Assembly (NCBI RefSeq): GCF_009720365.1
Contig: NZ_ML769313.1
Coordinates: forward strand, 766,990 to 830,989
From: Catellatospora paridis
GTDB lineage: Bacteria; Actinomycetota; Actinomycetes; Mycobacteriales; Micromonosporaceae
Direction of reading: 5' to 3'
Length of the DNA: 64,000 nt
Shown: positions 34,447-44,423 of the stretch, one piece after another
Layout: each line of letters opens with the position of its first letter
How positions within the stretch are numbered: position 1 is the first letter of the stretch
Notes under the pieces: model-generated
Database searches by the model: none
Seen by the model: the letters and a program-made list of their open reading frames with translations, nothing else
What the model was told of the DNA's origin: nothing
Program-made: the position numbers and the translations under genes

Positions 34447-35001
34447 ATGCCACACATGTCGTTCTCCTCCACCCTCGCGGCGATCGACGGCTGGCTGGCC
34501 GAGCATGCACCGCTGACGCTGCGCGACCTGCCCCCGCCCGCGACCACGGCAGACCTGGCAAAGGTCCGCGCGCAGCTCGGCGTGGACCTGATCAAGGACG
34601 TGGAGGAGCTGCTGCGCTGGCACAACGGGGCCGGGCGGGCCACGCCGCCGTTCTGCCTCGCGCCGGGCTTCGCCTTCCTGGGCACGGCCGACATGATCGC
34701 CGTGTCCCGGCGGCGCATCGCCGAGGACGAGGCCCGGCCCATGTGGCACCCCTGGAACCGGCAGTGGCTGCCGGTCGCCACGGGCAGGCGGGGCGCATGC
34801 CTGGCCGTGGAGCACGCCGACAACGACGCGCACGGCCACGTCGGCATCTCGTCCACGGAGGACGGTCGCGACGGCCCCAAGACCTGGCCCGACCTGGGCA
34901 TGCTGCTCTCTCGCACCTACGAGGCCATGCGATACGGCAGCCGGTTCATGAAATCCCGGCGGACCGTGCTCGACGGCAGGCTCGACTGGGAGGAGGCCTG
35001 A
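34447..35001 (+). CDS. SMI1/KNR4 (SUKH) family protein
   Basis: 184-aa soluble protein of the SMI1/KNR4 superfamily. LAKVRAQLGVDLIKDVEELL followed by RWHNGAG matches the family start; LAPGFAFLGTADMIAVSRRR and WHPWNRQWLPVATGRRGACL match the middle strands. Many bacterial members are immunity proteins against polymorphic toxins, others are housekeeping. No toxin gene is adjacent, so it is an orphan. Confidence 0.8.
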   Translation: MPHMSFSSTLAAIDGWLAEHAPLTLRDLPPPATTADLAKVRAQLGVDLIKDVEELLRWHNGAGRATPPFCLAPGFAFLGTADMIAVSRRRIAEDEARPMWHPWNRQWLPVATGRRGACLAVEHADNDAHGHVGISSTEDGRDGPKTWPDLGMLLSRTYEAMRYGSRFMKSRRTVLDGRLDWEEA

Positions 35002-35028
35002 CGCCGGGTCGGCGAAACGATGCTTCGC

Positions 35029-35640
35029 CTACTCGCGCAGCCTGTCGCGTACCGCCTGCTGCGTATCGAGGCCGGTGCCGGTGCGGAGCAGGTACGGCTC
35101 CACACCGCCGTATCGCTCGTCGAGGTGCGCCAGGGTGTGCAGCATCGGCTGCGGCGAGCAGCCGTCGGTGCGGGCGTAGTCGTCGGCGATCAGTCCGTTG
35201 TCGACCCCGGCGAGCCGCAGCAGCAGCGCGACCAGCACTCCGGTGCGGTCCCGGCCGGCGTGGCAGTGTACGACGACCGGTCCGGCCGGGGCCTGCGCCA
35301 CGGCGCGCACCGCGGTGCCGATGCGCTCGATGTTGTGGTCGAGCATCGGTGCGTACGTGTCCGGTGGTGGGACGTAGCCGAGCACGTCGTCGAGCATGGG
35401 CACGTGCCGGTATACGGAGTCGTCGGCGAACGGGCTCGGCCTGCCCTCGATCTCCCAGGCCCACCGCAGGTCGACGACGCGGCTGACCCCTCCGTCGCGG
35501 GCGGCCTGGAGGGTCGCCGGCGGCAGCTGGTCGTGGTGGCCCGTGCGCCACAGCGCACCGGCGCGGACGCGGCCGCCGTCGGTGGTCGGCAGCCCGCCGA
35601 GGTCACGGGCATTGCGGCAGGTCGACCAGTCGAGACTCAT
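35029..35640 (-). CDS. Tyrosine/serine protein phosphatase (Tyr_phosphatase_3)
   Basis: 203-aa phosphatase with the P-loop HCHAGRDRTG (Cys126, Arg132). The N-terminus CRNARDLGGLPTTDGGRVRA and SRVVDLRWAWEIEGRPSPF are characteristic of the PF13350 family (like MptpB and LipA). There is no signal peptide. It is convergent with the SMI1/KNR4 gene and not in an operon with a kinase. Confidence 0.9.
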   Translation of the reverse strand: MSLDWSTCRNARDLGGLPTTDGGRVRAGALWRTGHHDQLPPATLQAARDGGVSRVVDLRWAWEIEGRPSPFADDSVYRHVPMLDDVLGYVPPPDTYAPMLDHNIERIGTAVRAVAQAPAGPVVVHCHAGRDRTGVLVALLLRLAGVDNGLIADDYARTDGCSPQPMLHTLAHLDERYGGVEPYLLRTGTGLDTQQAVRDRLRE

Positions 35641-35673
35641 CGGACTCCCCCTCGCCGAGTCGGGCAGGCAAGC

Positions 35674-35713
35674 CCGGCGGGCCCTGCCATCCTGCGATGG
35701 TAGTGCCCGCCGG
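35674..35713 (-). terminator. Terminator of the aldehyde dehydrogenase gene
   Basis: Outer 9-bp stem CCGGCGGGC/GCCCGCCGG and inner 5-bp stem CCATC/GATGG, 10 nt past the stop codon of the dehydrogenase gene. Confidence 0.6.
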
Positions 35714-35722
35714 GTGCGCCGG

Positions 35723-37144
35723 TCAGCGCTGGATGGACTTGGTCTCCAGGTACTCGTCCAGTCCGAAGTGGCCGAACTCGCGGCCGTTGCCGGACTGCCG
35801 GTAGCCGCCGAACGGGGCCAGGGCGTTCCACGGCGCGCCGTTGACGTCGACCTGTCCGGCGCGCAACCGCCGGGCGACGGCGAGGGCGTGCTCGGGTTCG
35901 CCGAAGACGCCGCTGGTCAGCCCGTACATGGTGCTGTTGGCGATGGCCACGGCGTGGTCCTCGTCGGTGTACGGGATGATCGTGAGCACTGGGCCGAAGA
36001 TCTCCTCCTGGGCGATCGCCGAATCCGGGTCGACACCGGCGAAGATCGTCGGTCGCACGTAGGCGCCGTCGAGCCCTGCGGGCCGTCCCGGCCCGCCGAA
36101 CACGAGCTTCGCGCCGTCGGCGATGCCCCGCTCGATGTACCCGTCGACCTTGCGCCGCTGATCCTCCGAGACCAGCGGCCCGAGCCGGGTGGCCTCGTCG
36201 GTGGGGTCGCCGACGGTGTACTGCGCCGCGGCCGCGACCGCCAGCTCGACGATCTCGTCGTGGCGGGCCGCGGGGACCAGCATCCGCGGCCACGCGCCGC
36301 AGACCTGGCCGCTGTTGGTGAACACCATCATCAGACCCTTCTCGACGGCCTTTGCCAGGTCGGCGTCGTCGAGGATCACGTTCGCGCCCTTGCCGCCGAG
36401 TTCGAGCGCGACCCGCTTGACGGTCTGCGCGGCGACCGCGGAGATCCGCCGCCCGGCCCGGGTCGAGCCGGTGAACGAGATCATGTCGATGTCGGGGTGC
36501 GCCGAGATCGCCTCGCCGACGACCTCGCCCGTGCCGTACACGACGTTGGACACGCCCGCCGGCAGGCCCGCCTCGGCGGTGACCTCGGCCAGGATGCGCG
36601 CCGTCAGCGGCGCGACCTCCGACGGTTTGAAGACCATGGTGTCGCCCGCCACCAGGGCGGGCGCGAGCTTCGACATGATCTGCTGCAGCGGGAAGTTCCA
36701 CGGTGTGATCGCGCCCACGACACCGATCGGCTCGCGGACGATCAGGGAGTTGCCGACCTGCTCGGTCCAGGCGTAGTCGGCGGCGAGGGCGGCGAAGGAG
36801 TTCGCCACGGCGACCGGGAAGCCGATCTGGGCGGTACGGGACATGGTGATGGGTGAGCCCATCTCGGCGGTGATCGTGACGGCGATCTCCTCGGCGCGGG
36901 CCTGCAGGCCTTCGGCGATGCGCCGCACGACGGCGGCCCGCTCGGCCGGGTCGGTGGCCGCCCAGCCGGGGAAGGCGGCTCGGGCCGCGGCGACGGCCTG
37001 GTCGACGTGCGCGGAGGTGCCGGCGGGCGCCTGGGCGACGATCTCGCCGGTCGCCGGGTTCGTCACGGGGATGGTCTCACCGGAGCCGGCGACGACCCGG
37101 CCGCCGATCCAGTGTCCGAGTGGGGTGGGTGCTGGGTTGTTCAT
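35723..37144 (-). CDS. NAD(P)-dependent aldehyde dehydrogenase
   Basis: 473-aa ALDH-superfamily enzyme that oxidises aldehydes to acids. It has GAITPWNFPLQQIMSKLAPA, KPSEVAPLTA, FTGSTRAGRRI, the general base Glu in LELGGKGANV, and the catalytic Cys at about 282 in SGQVCGAWPRML. The C-terminal half ends FGHFGLDEYLETKSI. Start 37144 is the usual ALDH N-terminus; upstream in-frame sequence is not coding. It is divergent from an MmyB-type regulator 179 nt away, its likely controller. The substrate cannot be told from sequence. Confidence 0.93.
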   Translation of the reverse strand: MNNPAPTPLGHWIGGRVVAGSGETIPVTNPATGEIVAQAPAGTSAHVDQAVAAARAAFPGWAATDPAERAAVVRRIAEGLQARAEEIAVTITAEMGSPITMSRTAQIGFPVAVANSFAALAADYAWTEQVGNSLIVREPIGVVGAITPWNFPLQQIMSKLAPALVAGDTMVFKPSEVAPLTARILAEVTAEAGLPAGVSNVVYGTGEVVGEAISAHPDIDMISFTGSTRAGRRISAVAAQTVKRVALELGGKGANVILDDADLAKAVEKGLMMVFTNSGQVCGAWPRMLVPAARHDEIVELAVAAAAQYTVGDPTDEATRLGPLVSEDQRRKVDGYIERGIADGAKLVFGGPGRPAGLDGAYVRPTIFAGVDPDSAIAQEEIFGPVLTIIPYTDEDHAVAIANSTMYGLTSGVFGEPEHALAVARRLRAGQVDVNGAPWNALAPFGGYRQSGNGREFGHFGLDEYLETKSIQR

Positions 37145-37323
37145 GCTTCGACTGTGGCGGCCCGGCATGGCCGTATCCAGGCACAACCTGTCCGTGGCTG
37201 CGGGTCGCGGATCGGCGCACGATCGACTCCCGGCTTCGCCGACGCCCCGGTGTGACCCTCGTTGCCGGCGGAACACCGCGGGTCCGGGGCGTTGTTGGCA
37301 AGATCAGAGAACGGAGCCGCGTC

Positions 37324-38157
37324 ATGCAACGGGATCGACTCGCCGAATTCCTCCGGACCAGGCGTGAGGCGCTGCAGCCGGAGGATGTCGGGCTGCCCCG
37401 CGGGCAGCGTCGGCGCACCGGTGGCCTGCGCCGAGAGGAGGTCGCGGCGCTCAGCGGCATGTCGACCGACTACTACAGCCGGATCGAGCAGCAGCGCGGC
37501 CCGCACCCGTCGGAGCAGATGCTCGCCGCGATCGCTCGTGGCCTGCGGCTGTCGCTGGAGGAGCGCGACCACCTGTTCCGGCTCGGCGGCCACGCCGTGC
37601 CGCGGCGGGTCCTGCGCGCCGACCACATCAACCCGGGCATGATGCGCATCTTCGACGGCCTCGGCGAGGCCGCCGCGCAGGTGGTGAGCGATCTCGGCGA
37701 GACGCTGCAGCAGACCCGGCTCGCCGTGGCGCTGCTGGGCGACGAGACCGCCTACACGGGGCTCGCCCGCAGCCTGCACTACCGGTGGTTCACCGACCCC
37801 GGGGCGCGGGAGCTCTATCACCCGGACGACCACGCCGTGCACAGCCGACAGCTCGCCGCGGACCTGCACCGCTCCTACACCCGCGACGGCGGCCGTGGGC
37901 GCGCGGGCGCGATCGCCGACGCGCTGCTGCGTACCAGTCCGGAGTTCGCCGACCTCTGGCGTGGGCATCCCGTGCCCGGCCCGTACTGCGTCGCGAAGCG
38001 GCTCCGGCACCCCCAGCTCGGTCCGATCGAGCTGCAGTGCCAGACCCTGCTCGATCCCGACCAGTCCCAGGCCCTGCTGCTCTACACGGCGACGCCGGGC
38101 AGCGAGAGCTACGAGAAGCTCCAGCTCCTGTCGGTCACGGGGGGCCTGCCCGTCTGA
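37324..38157 (+). CDS. MmyB-type XRE regulator
   Basis: 277-aa regulator: N-terminal HTH (LAEFLRTRREALQPEDVGLP, TGGLRREEVAALSGMSTDYY, SRIEQQRGPHPSEQMLAAIA) and a C-terminal MmyB-like PAS ligand-binding domain (residues about 100-270). Proteins of this family commonly control a divergent oxidoreductase; here that is the aldehyde dehydrogenase. GGAG lies upstream of the ATG. Confidence 0.9.
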   Translation: MQRDRLAEFLRTRREALQPEDVGLPRGQRRRTGGLRREEVAALSGMSTDYYSRIEQQRGPHPSEQMLAAIARGLRLSLEERDHLFRLGGHAVPRRVLRADHINPGMMRIFDGLGEAAAQVVSDLGETLQQTRLAVALLGDETAYTGLARSLHYRWFTDPGARELYHPDDHAVHSRQLAADLHRSYTRDGGRGRAGAIADALLRTSPEFADLWRGHPVPGPYCVAKRLRHPQLGPIELQCQTLLDPDQSQALLLYTATPGSESYEKLQLLSVTGGLPV

Positions 38158-38378
38158 GCCGCCTAGGATCGATAGTCATCGAGCAACGACCACACTGTCG
38201 CCACGTCCGGACCCACGAGGTGGCCGCGCCGCTCCGACCGGCCGGCGACGAGAAGGACCGGACAGGAATGCCCGGTTCGTGACCGCACGCACGGTTCGCC
38301 TGCTCCAGTGCCGCAGTGGCACGACCTCTGTGAGATATCAGGCTGGCGGCTCCGCGTACACCCGGCAGACTGGGTGTC

Positions 38379-41159
38379 GTGGGGACCGGCGGGCGTTCGG
38401 TAGGAGACGGCTCACGGGAGGACGTCCGGATCCGGACTCCCGACCAGCGGCTCCGGGTCTTCGTGAGTTCGACCTTGGATGAGCTGGCCAAGGAACGGCA
38501 GGCGGTCGCGCGGGCGATCTCCGCGCTGCGGCTCACCCCGGTGATGTTCGAGCTGGGGGCCCGCCCGCACCCGCCGCAGGAGCTCTACCGGGCGTATCTG
38601 GCCCAGAGCGACATCTTCATCGGGCTGTACTGGCAGCGTTACGGGTGGATCGGCCCCGGCATGGACGTCTCGGGCCTGCAGGACGAGCTGGGGCTGGCCC
38701 GGGGCATGCCGCGTCTGCTGTATGTGAAGAGCCCCGCGCCGGATCGCGAACCGCGGCTGGACGAGCTGATCGAGGGTCTCATGGAAGAGGCCGCCGACTC
38801 GTTCCGCGTCTTCCGGACATCTACCGAGCTGGGCCGGCTGGTCCGCGACGACCTCGCGACGCTGCTCAGCGAGCAGTTCACCGTCGCCCGTCCCCACCTC
38901 GGCACCGCGCCGCCCGCAGTGGCGCAGCCTTCCCGGACCGTGGCAGCGACCGCGCCGCCACCACCGACGCCGGTGACTCCCGCTCCGCCCGATGCCCGGT
39001 CGGCTCCCGCACCGGTGGCCCTGGACCCGCCCGCGCCGCAGCCGCCGTCCGGGCTTGGGGCGACGACGGACCCGAAGGCGCTGCCCGCGCCCGGGCCACG
39101 GGCGCTGCCGGCGGACACGACGACCCTGGTAGGGCGCGAGTCCGCGATCGACGAGGTGGCCGGGCTGCTCGGCAGCCGCGGGGTGCGGCTGGTGACGCTG
39201 ACCGGGCCGGGCGGGATCGGCAAGACCCGGCTCGCGCTGGCCGTAGGCGAGCGGTTGCGCGGCGGCTTCGACGCGGGCACCGCGTTCGTTGCGCTGGCCG
39301 ACGTCAACCGGCCGGAGGCGGCGCTGGCCGGCATTTGCCGGGCGATCGGCGTCGGTCCGGGCTTCTCACCACTGGAGATTCTCGCCGACCGGCTCGGCGA
39401 CGGCAGGTGGCTGCTGATCCTGGACAACCTGGAGCAGGTGCTGGATCTCGGCCCCTTCCTCGACGAGCTGCTGGCCCGCTGCCCCGGGGTGGCGATACTG
39501 TCGACCAGCCGGCGGGTGCTGCGGCTGCGCGCGGAGTGGGAGTATCCGGTGCCCGCGTTGGCGCTGCCGGAGGACCCGGCCGACGCGTCGATGGACGAGC
39601 TGGCGGCGTCCCCGGCGGTGGCGCTGTTCGTGGACCGGGCCCGCGCGGTCCGCCACGACTTCGTCCTGACCGGAGACAACGCCGCCGCAGTGGTCGAGAT
39701 CTGCCGACGGTTGGAGGGCCTGCCGCTGGCCATCGAGCTCGCCGCCGCCCGGACCCGGCTGCGGGAGCCCGGGGTGGTGCTCGAACGGCTGGCCGGTTCG
39801 CTCGACGCGCTCGGCGCCGGCCCGGCGGACCTGCCTGACCGCCAGCGCACCCTGCGCACCACCGTCGAGTGGAGCGTGAGCATGCTCGACGAGGCCGAAC
39901 GGTCGCTGCTGGACGCCCTCGCCGTGTTCGCCGGCGGCTGGACCGTCGAGGCCGCCGCCGCGGTGGCGGGCCTCGACGAGGACCGGGCGCTGGAGCTGAC
40001 CGAGGCGCTGCACCAGCACAGCCTCGTGCACCTGGACCGCACCGAGTTCGGGGCGCGGTCGCGGATGCTGGAGACGGTGCGGGAGTTCGTCGCCGAACGG
40101 CTGGCCGACCGCCCCGACGGCGCGGAGATCCACCGCCGCCATGCCGAGCACTACCGGCGGCTGGCCGAGCAGGCGGAGGAATCGTTGCGCGGCGCGGGTC
40201 AGCGGGCGGCCGGGAACCGGCTGCAGTGCGACGCGGGCAACCTCGTCGCCGCCATGAGGTGGTATCTGGTCAACGATCCCGAACCGGTGCCCCACCTGCT
40301 GAGTGGCCTGTGGCTGTTCTGGACGCTCTGGGATCACGTGGACGAGGTGCGCCCCGGGATCGAGCAGCTGCTGCCGAGCACGGCCGCGCTGGACCTCCAG
40401 TCGCGGGTCGAGTTGCTGTGGACGGCCGCGGTGCTCGCCGACTATGTCGGTGACGAGGCGGCTGCGGTGCGGGCCTACCGGCAGCTGGAACCGTTGCGCG
40501 ACCGCGTCCAGGACCCTCGCCTGCGCGCGCTGTCCTACGTGGCCATGGCCTGGACCGCACCGCTCGTCGGCGGCGACGGCGACGGCGACGGCGTGCTGCG
40601 CGAGGCGCTGGCGAGTCTGGAGCAGCTGCGTGGCCTGGAGGAGCCGTTCTGGACCGCGCTGATGCTGACGGCGGCCGCCACCGTGGAGCGGACCCTCGGC
40701 CGCTGCGACGACGCCGTGCGCCACCTCGACGAGGCGTGCGAGCTGGCCCGGCTGATCGACAACGCCTGGCTCGCGGCCTGGGCGCGCCGGGAACTGAGCA
40801 CTCATGCCATCGCGCGGCACCGGCTCGGTGACGCCCGAGCCCTGCTTCACGAAGGGATGACGCTCAGCCTGCGGGTGCACGACATGCGCAGCGTGACCCT
40901 GTGCCTGGGCGGATTCGCCAGGCTGGCCTACGCCGAAGGCGACCACGAGAGGGCTGCCCTGCTGGCGGGGGCAGCGTGCGCGTTGCGGCAGCGCAGCGGC
41001 ATACAACTGTGGTCGATGCAGCGCTCGGCGCGGACGGAGGGGCTCGACGAGCTGCGCGCCGCGCTCGGCGACGACCGGTTCGACCGGGCGTACGCGGCCG
41101 GCGGCCGGCTCAGCAAGCGGGAGGCGGTGGCGGCCGCCGACGCAGACGCGGACGCGTAG
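38379..41159 (+). CDS. DUF4062-STAND ATPase-TPR protein (NLR-like)
   Basis: 926-aa multidomain protein. Residues about 25-115 are a DUF4062 domain (LRVFVSSTLDELAKERQAVA, PQELYRAYLAQSDIFIGLYW). A Pro/Ala-rich linker (170-240) follows, then an NB-ARC/STAND ATPase: P-loop LTGPGGIGKTRLA (Lys282), Walker B RWLLILDNLEQV, ILSTSRRVLRL sensor and LEGLPLAIELAAART. A winged helix (to about 560) and helical TPR-like repeats to the end follow. There is no C-terminal LuxR HTH, unlike many LAL regulators. The architecture (effector, STAND switch, repeat sensor) is that of bacterial NLR-like defence or signalling ATPases. The GTG start is inferred. It stands alone. Confidence 0.85.
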   Translation: MGTGGRSVGDGSREDVRIRTPDQRLRVFVSSTLDELAKERQAVARAISALRLTPVMFELGARPHPPQELYRAYLAQSDIFIGLYWQRYGWIGPGMDVSGLQDELGLARGMPRLLYVKSPAPDREPRLDELIEGLMEEAADSFRVFRTSTELGRLVRDDLATLLSEQFTVARPHLGTAPPAVAQPSRTVAATAPPPPTPVTPAPPDARSAPAPVALDPPAPQPPSGLGATTDPKALPAPGPRALPADTTTLVGRESAIDEVAGLLGSRGVRLVTLTGPGGIGKTRLALAVGERLRGGFDAGTAFVALADVNRPEAALAGICRAIGVGPGFSPLEILADRLGDGRWLLILDNLEQVLDLGPFLDELLARCPGVAILSTSRRVLRLRAEWEYPVPALALPEDPADASMDELAASPAVALFVDRARAVRHDFVLTGDNAAAVVEICRRLEGLPLAIELAAARTRLREPGVVLERLAGSLDALGAGPADLPDRQRTLRTTVEWSVSMLDEAERSLLDALAVFAGGWTVEAAAAVAGLDEDRALELTEALHQHSLVHLDRTEFGARSRMLETVREFVAERLADRPDGAEIHRRHAEHYRRLAEQAEESLRGAGQRAAGNRLQCDAGNLVAAMRWYLVNDPEPVPHLLSGLWLFWTLWDHVDEVRPGIEQLLPSTAALDLQSRVELLWTAAVLADYVGDEAAAVRAYRQLEPLRDRVQDPRLRALSYVAMAWTAPLVGGDGDGDGVLREALASLEQLRGLEEPFWTALMLTAAATVERTLGRCDDAVRHLDEACELARLIDNAWLAAWARRELSTHAIARHRLGDARALLHEGMTLSLRVHDMRSVTLCLGGFARLAYAEGDHERAALLAGAACALRQRSGIQLWSMQRSARTEGLDELRAALGDDRFDRAYAAGGRLSKREAVAAADADADA

Positions 41160-41203
41160 CAGGTCGGGCACCTTGTGGTGGCGGCAACGTGACCAGACCT
41201 TCC

Positions 41204-42103
41204 TTACCGCGCCGGTTCGGTGGGAACGAGGTCGTGTTCGTGGAGCCAGGCGAGCAGGTGTTCGGAGAGTTCGCGGGGGTGTTCGAGCTGGGGGACGTGG
41301 CCGGAGTCGAGTTCGACGTAGGTCCAGTGCGGCAGCCGGGCGGCGACCGCGCGGGCGGAGCCGATCGGGACGTGCCGGTCGTGCACGCCGTGGGTGAGCA
41401 GCACCGGCATCCGCAGCGACGCCATGGCCTGCCAGTAGGCGCTGGGCCGAGCCAGCAGCCGCAGCAGTGAGCGGCTCGCGCCGAGGTAGGAGTCGGCGCG
41501 GCGCGGGTTGGCGGCGGTCATCTCCTCGTCGAGGGCGACCGCGTCGGCGATGACCTGCTCCGGCACCCGGGACGGGTCGGCGCAGGTCATCGCCAGGGTT
41601 TCCTCGATACGCTGCCGGGCGGGCACGGTGGCCAGCCGCCGCCGCATGGCCCAGCCCGCGAGGCCGGGTACGAGGTTGATCAGGAACAGCCGGCGGATCT
41701 GCGGATCGATCTTGACTTTCGGGGCGATCGGCACGCTCGGGTCGATCAGCGCCAGCCCGCACACCGCGTCCGGGGCGGCGGCCGCGGTCAGCGTGGACAC
41801 CATGCCGCCCATCGAGTTGCCGACCAGCACCGCGGGCTCGCCGACGACCTCGGTCAGGTAGCGCCGCAGCAGCTCGGCGTTGGCGGTGACCGTGGTCGGT
41901 CCGGCCGCACCGCCCGTGCGGCCGAACCCCGCCAGATCCAGAGCGGTGACCCGGGCGTACGGCGTCAGCAGCGGCGCGATCCGCGTCCAGTTCAGGTGCG
42001 AACCGCCCAGCCCGTGCACGAGCACCACCGGCGGCGTGTCTGGCCTGCCGCCGAAGTCGACGTAGTGCACGGGTCCGCCGAGGTCGACGTACGCGCTCTT
42101 CAT
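41204..42103 (-). CDS. Alpha/beta-hydrolase
   Basis: 299-aa hydrolase: oxyanion motif VLVHGLGGSHLNW, nucleophile elbow GNSMGG (Ser97), catalytic His in DSGHVPQLEHP and acid in THGVHDRHVP. Start 42103 has GGAGC 5 nt upstream and lies 2 nt after the acyl-CoA dehydrogenase stop, so it is the last gene of the acyl-CoA operon. It may be a thioesterase or esterase for the pathway. Confidence 0.87.
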   Translation of the reverse strand: MKSAYVDLGGPVHYVDFGGRPDTPPVVLVHGLGGSHLNWTRIAPLLTPYARVTALDLAGFGRTGGAAGPTTVTANAELLRRYLTEVVGEPAVLVGNSMGGMVSTLTAAAAPDAVCGLALIDPSVPIAPKVKIDPQIRRLFLINLVPGLAGWAMRRRLATVPARQRIEETLAMTCADPSRVPEQVIADAVALDEEMTAANPRRADSYLGASRSLLRLLARPSAYWQAMASLRMPVLLTHGVHDRHVPIGSARAVAARLPHWTYVELDSGHVPQLEHPRELSEHLLAWLHEHDLVPTEPAR

Positions 42104-42105
42104 GG

Positions 42106-43326
<1,221 letters not shown>

Positions 43327-43330
43327 GTGC

Positions 43331-44356
43331 TTACGCCTCCTGCAGCGTGCGGTGACCGAGCTTGATCAGATGCGGGACCATCGCGCCGACCCGGTCGAAG
43401 CCCTCGCCGACCGTCTGCCCCGCGAGATACCGGTAGTGGATGCCTTCGAGGATCCCGACGAGCTTGTAGTGCGCGAACGCGACGTACCACGGCAGCTCCG
43501 ACAGGTCCGCGCCGCGCCGGGCGGCGTATCGCGCCGCCATCTGCGCCGACGTCGGGAAGATCCCCGGCGGGGGAGCCTCGCCGAACAGGCCGTCCATGAC
43601 CGGCTCGGTCCACATGCGCCAGTAGCACAGGAACAGGCCCAGGTCGGCGAGCGGGTCGCCGATGGTGGCCATCTCCCAGTCGAGCACCGCGACGATCTGG
43701 TCGCCGGGCCCGACGATGCAGTTGTCCAGGCGGTAGTCGCCGTGCAGGATCGACACCTGCGCGGACTGGGCGGGCAAACGCGCCACGAGGTCGGCGTGCA
43801 GCTCGGCCAGGCCGCGCAGCTCGCGGTTGTGCGAGTGCTGCAACTGGGTGCTCCAGCGGCGCAGCTGCCGGGCCAGGTAACCTTCCGGCTTGCCGAAGTC
43901 GCCCAGCCCCACCGCCGACGGGTCGACCGCGTGCAGGTCGGCGAGCACGTCCATCAACGCCAGCGACAGCGAGCCGACCCGCTCGGCGCCCAACGTCGCG
44001 GTCTGCCCGGCGGTGCGCCACACCGTCCCGTCCACGTGTTCCATCACGTAGAACGGCGCCCCGATCACCTCGGGGTCCTCACACAGCGCCACGGTGCCCG
44101 GCACCGGCACCCGGGTCCCGCCCAGCGCGGAGATCACCCGGTACTCGCGGGACATGTCGTGGGCGGTGGACAGCACGTGCCCGAGCGGCGGGCGGCGCAC
44201 CACCCAGCGCTGCGCGTCGTCGGCGACCCGGTAGGTCAGGTTGGACTTGCCGCCAGGGATCAGCTCCCCGGTCAGCTCTCCGCTGACCAGCCCGGGACGC
44301 ACCCGGTCCAGGAAGGACCGCAGCGCCGACAGGTCGAGTCCTTTCGGATCGGTCAT
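43331..44356 (-). CDS. APH-like phosphotransferase (ACAD10/11 kinase type)
   Basis: 341-aa protein kinase-fold enzyme. [20 protein letters not shown] replaces the P-loop, catalytic [13 protein letters not shown], and metal motif [17 protein letters not shown]. Sequence and context place it with kinases that phosphorylate hydroxyacyl-CoAs before dehydration, not with antibiotic kinases. It is followed at once by the acyl-CoA dehydrogenase gene. Confidence 0.9.
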   Translation of the reverse strand: MTDPKGLDLSALRSFLDRVRPGLVSGELTGELIPGGKSNLTYRVADDAQRWVVRRPPLGHVLSTAHDMSREYRVISALGGTRVPVPGTVALCEDPEVIGAPFYVMEHVDGTVWRTAGQTATLGAERVGSLSLALMDVLADLHAVDPSAVGLGDFGKPEGYLARQLRRWSTQLQHSHNRELRGLAELHADLVARLPAQSAQVSILHGDYRLDNCIVGPGDQIVAVLDWEMATIGDPLADLGLFLCYWRMWTEPVMDGLFGEAPPPGIFPTSAQMAARYAARRGADLSELPWYVAFAHYKLVGILEGIHYRYLAGQTVGEGFDRVGAMVPHLIKLGHRTLQEA

Positions 44357-44364
44357 GCCTTCAC

Positions 44365-44423
44365 CTCGCTGCGCTCGGCTCCGTCATGACTGACGGTGCC
44401 GATGGTTCGCTCGCTGCGCTCGC
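44365..44423. repeat. Two copies of CTCGCTGCGCTCG in intergenic gap
   Basis: CTCGCTGCGCTCG occurs at 44365-44377 and 44410-44422 within the only sizeable gap (67 nt) of the acyl-CoA operon; the second copy sits in the longer palindromic-looking GCTCGCTGCGCTCGC. Similar GC-rich short repeats are scattered in many high-GC genomes. Confidence 0.5.
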
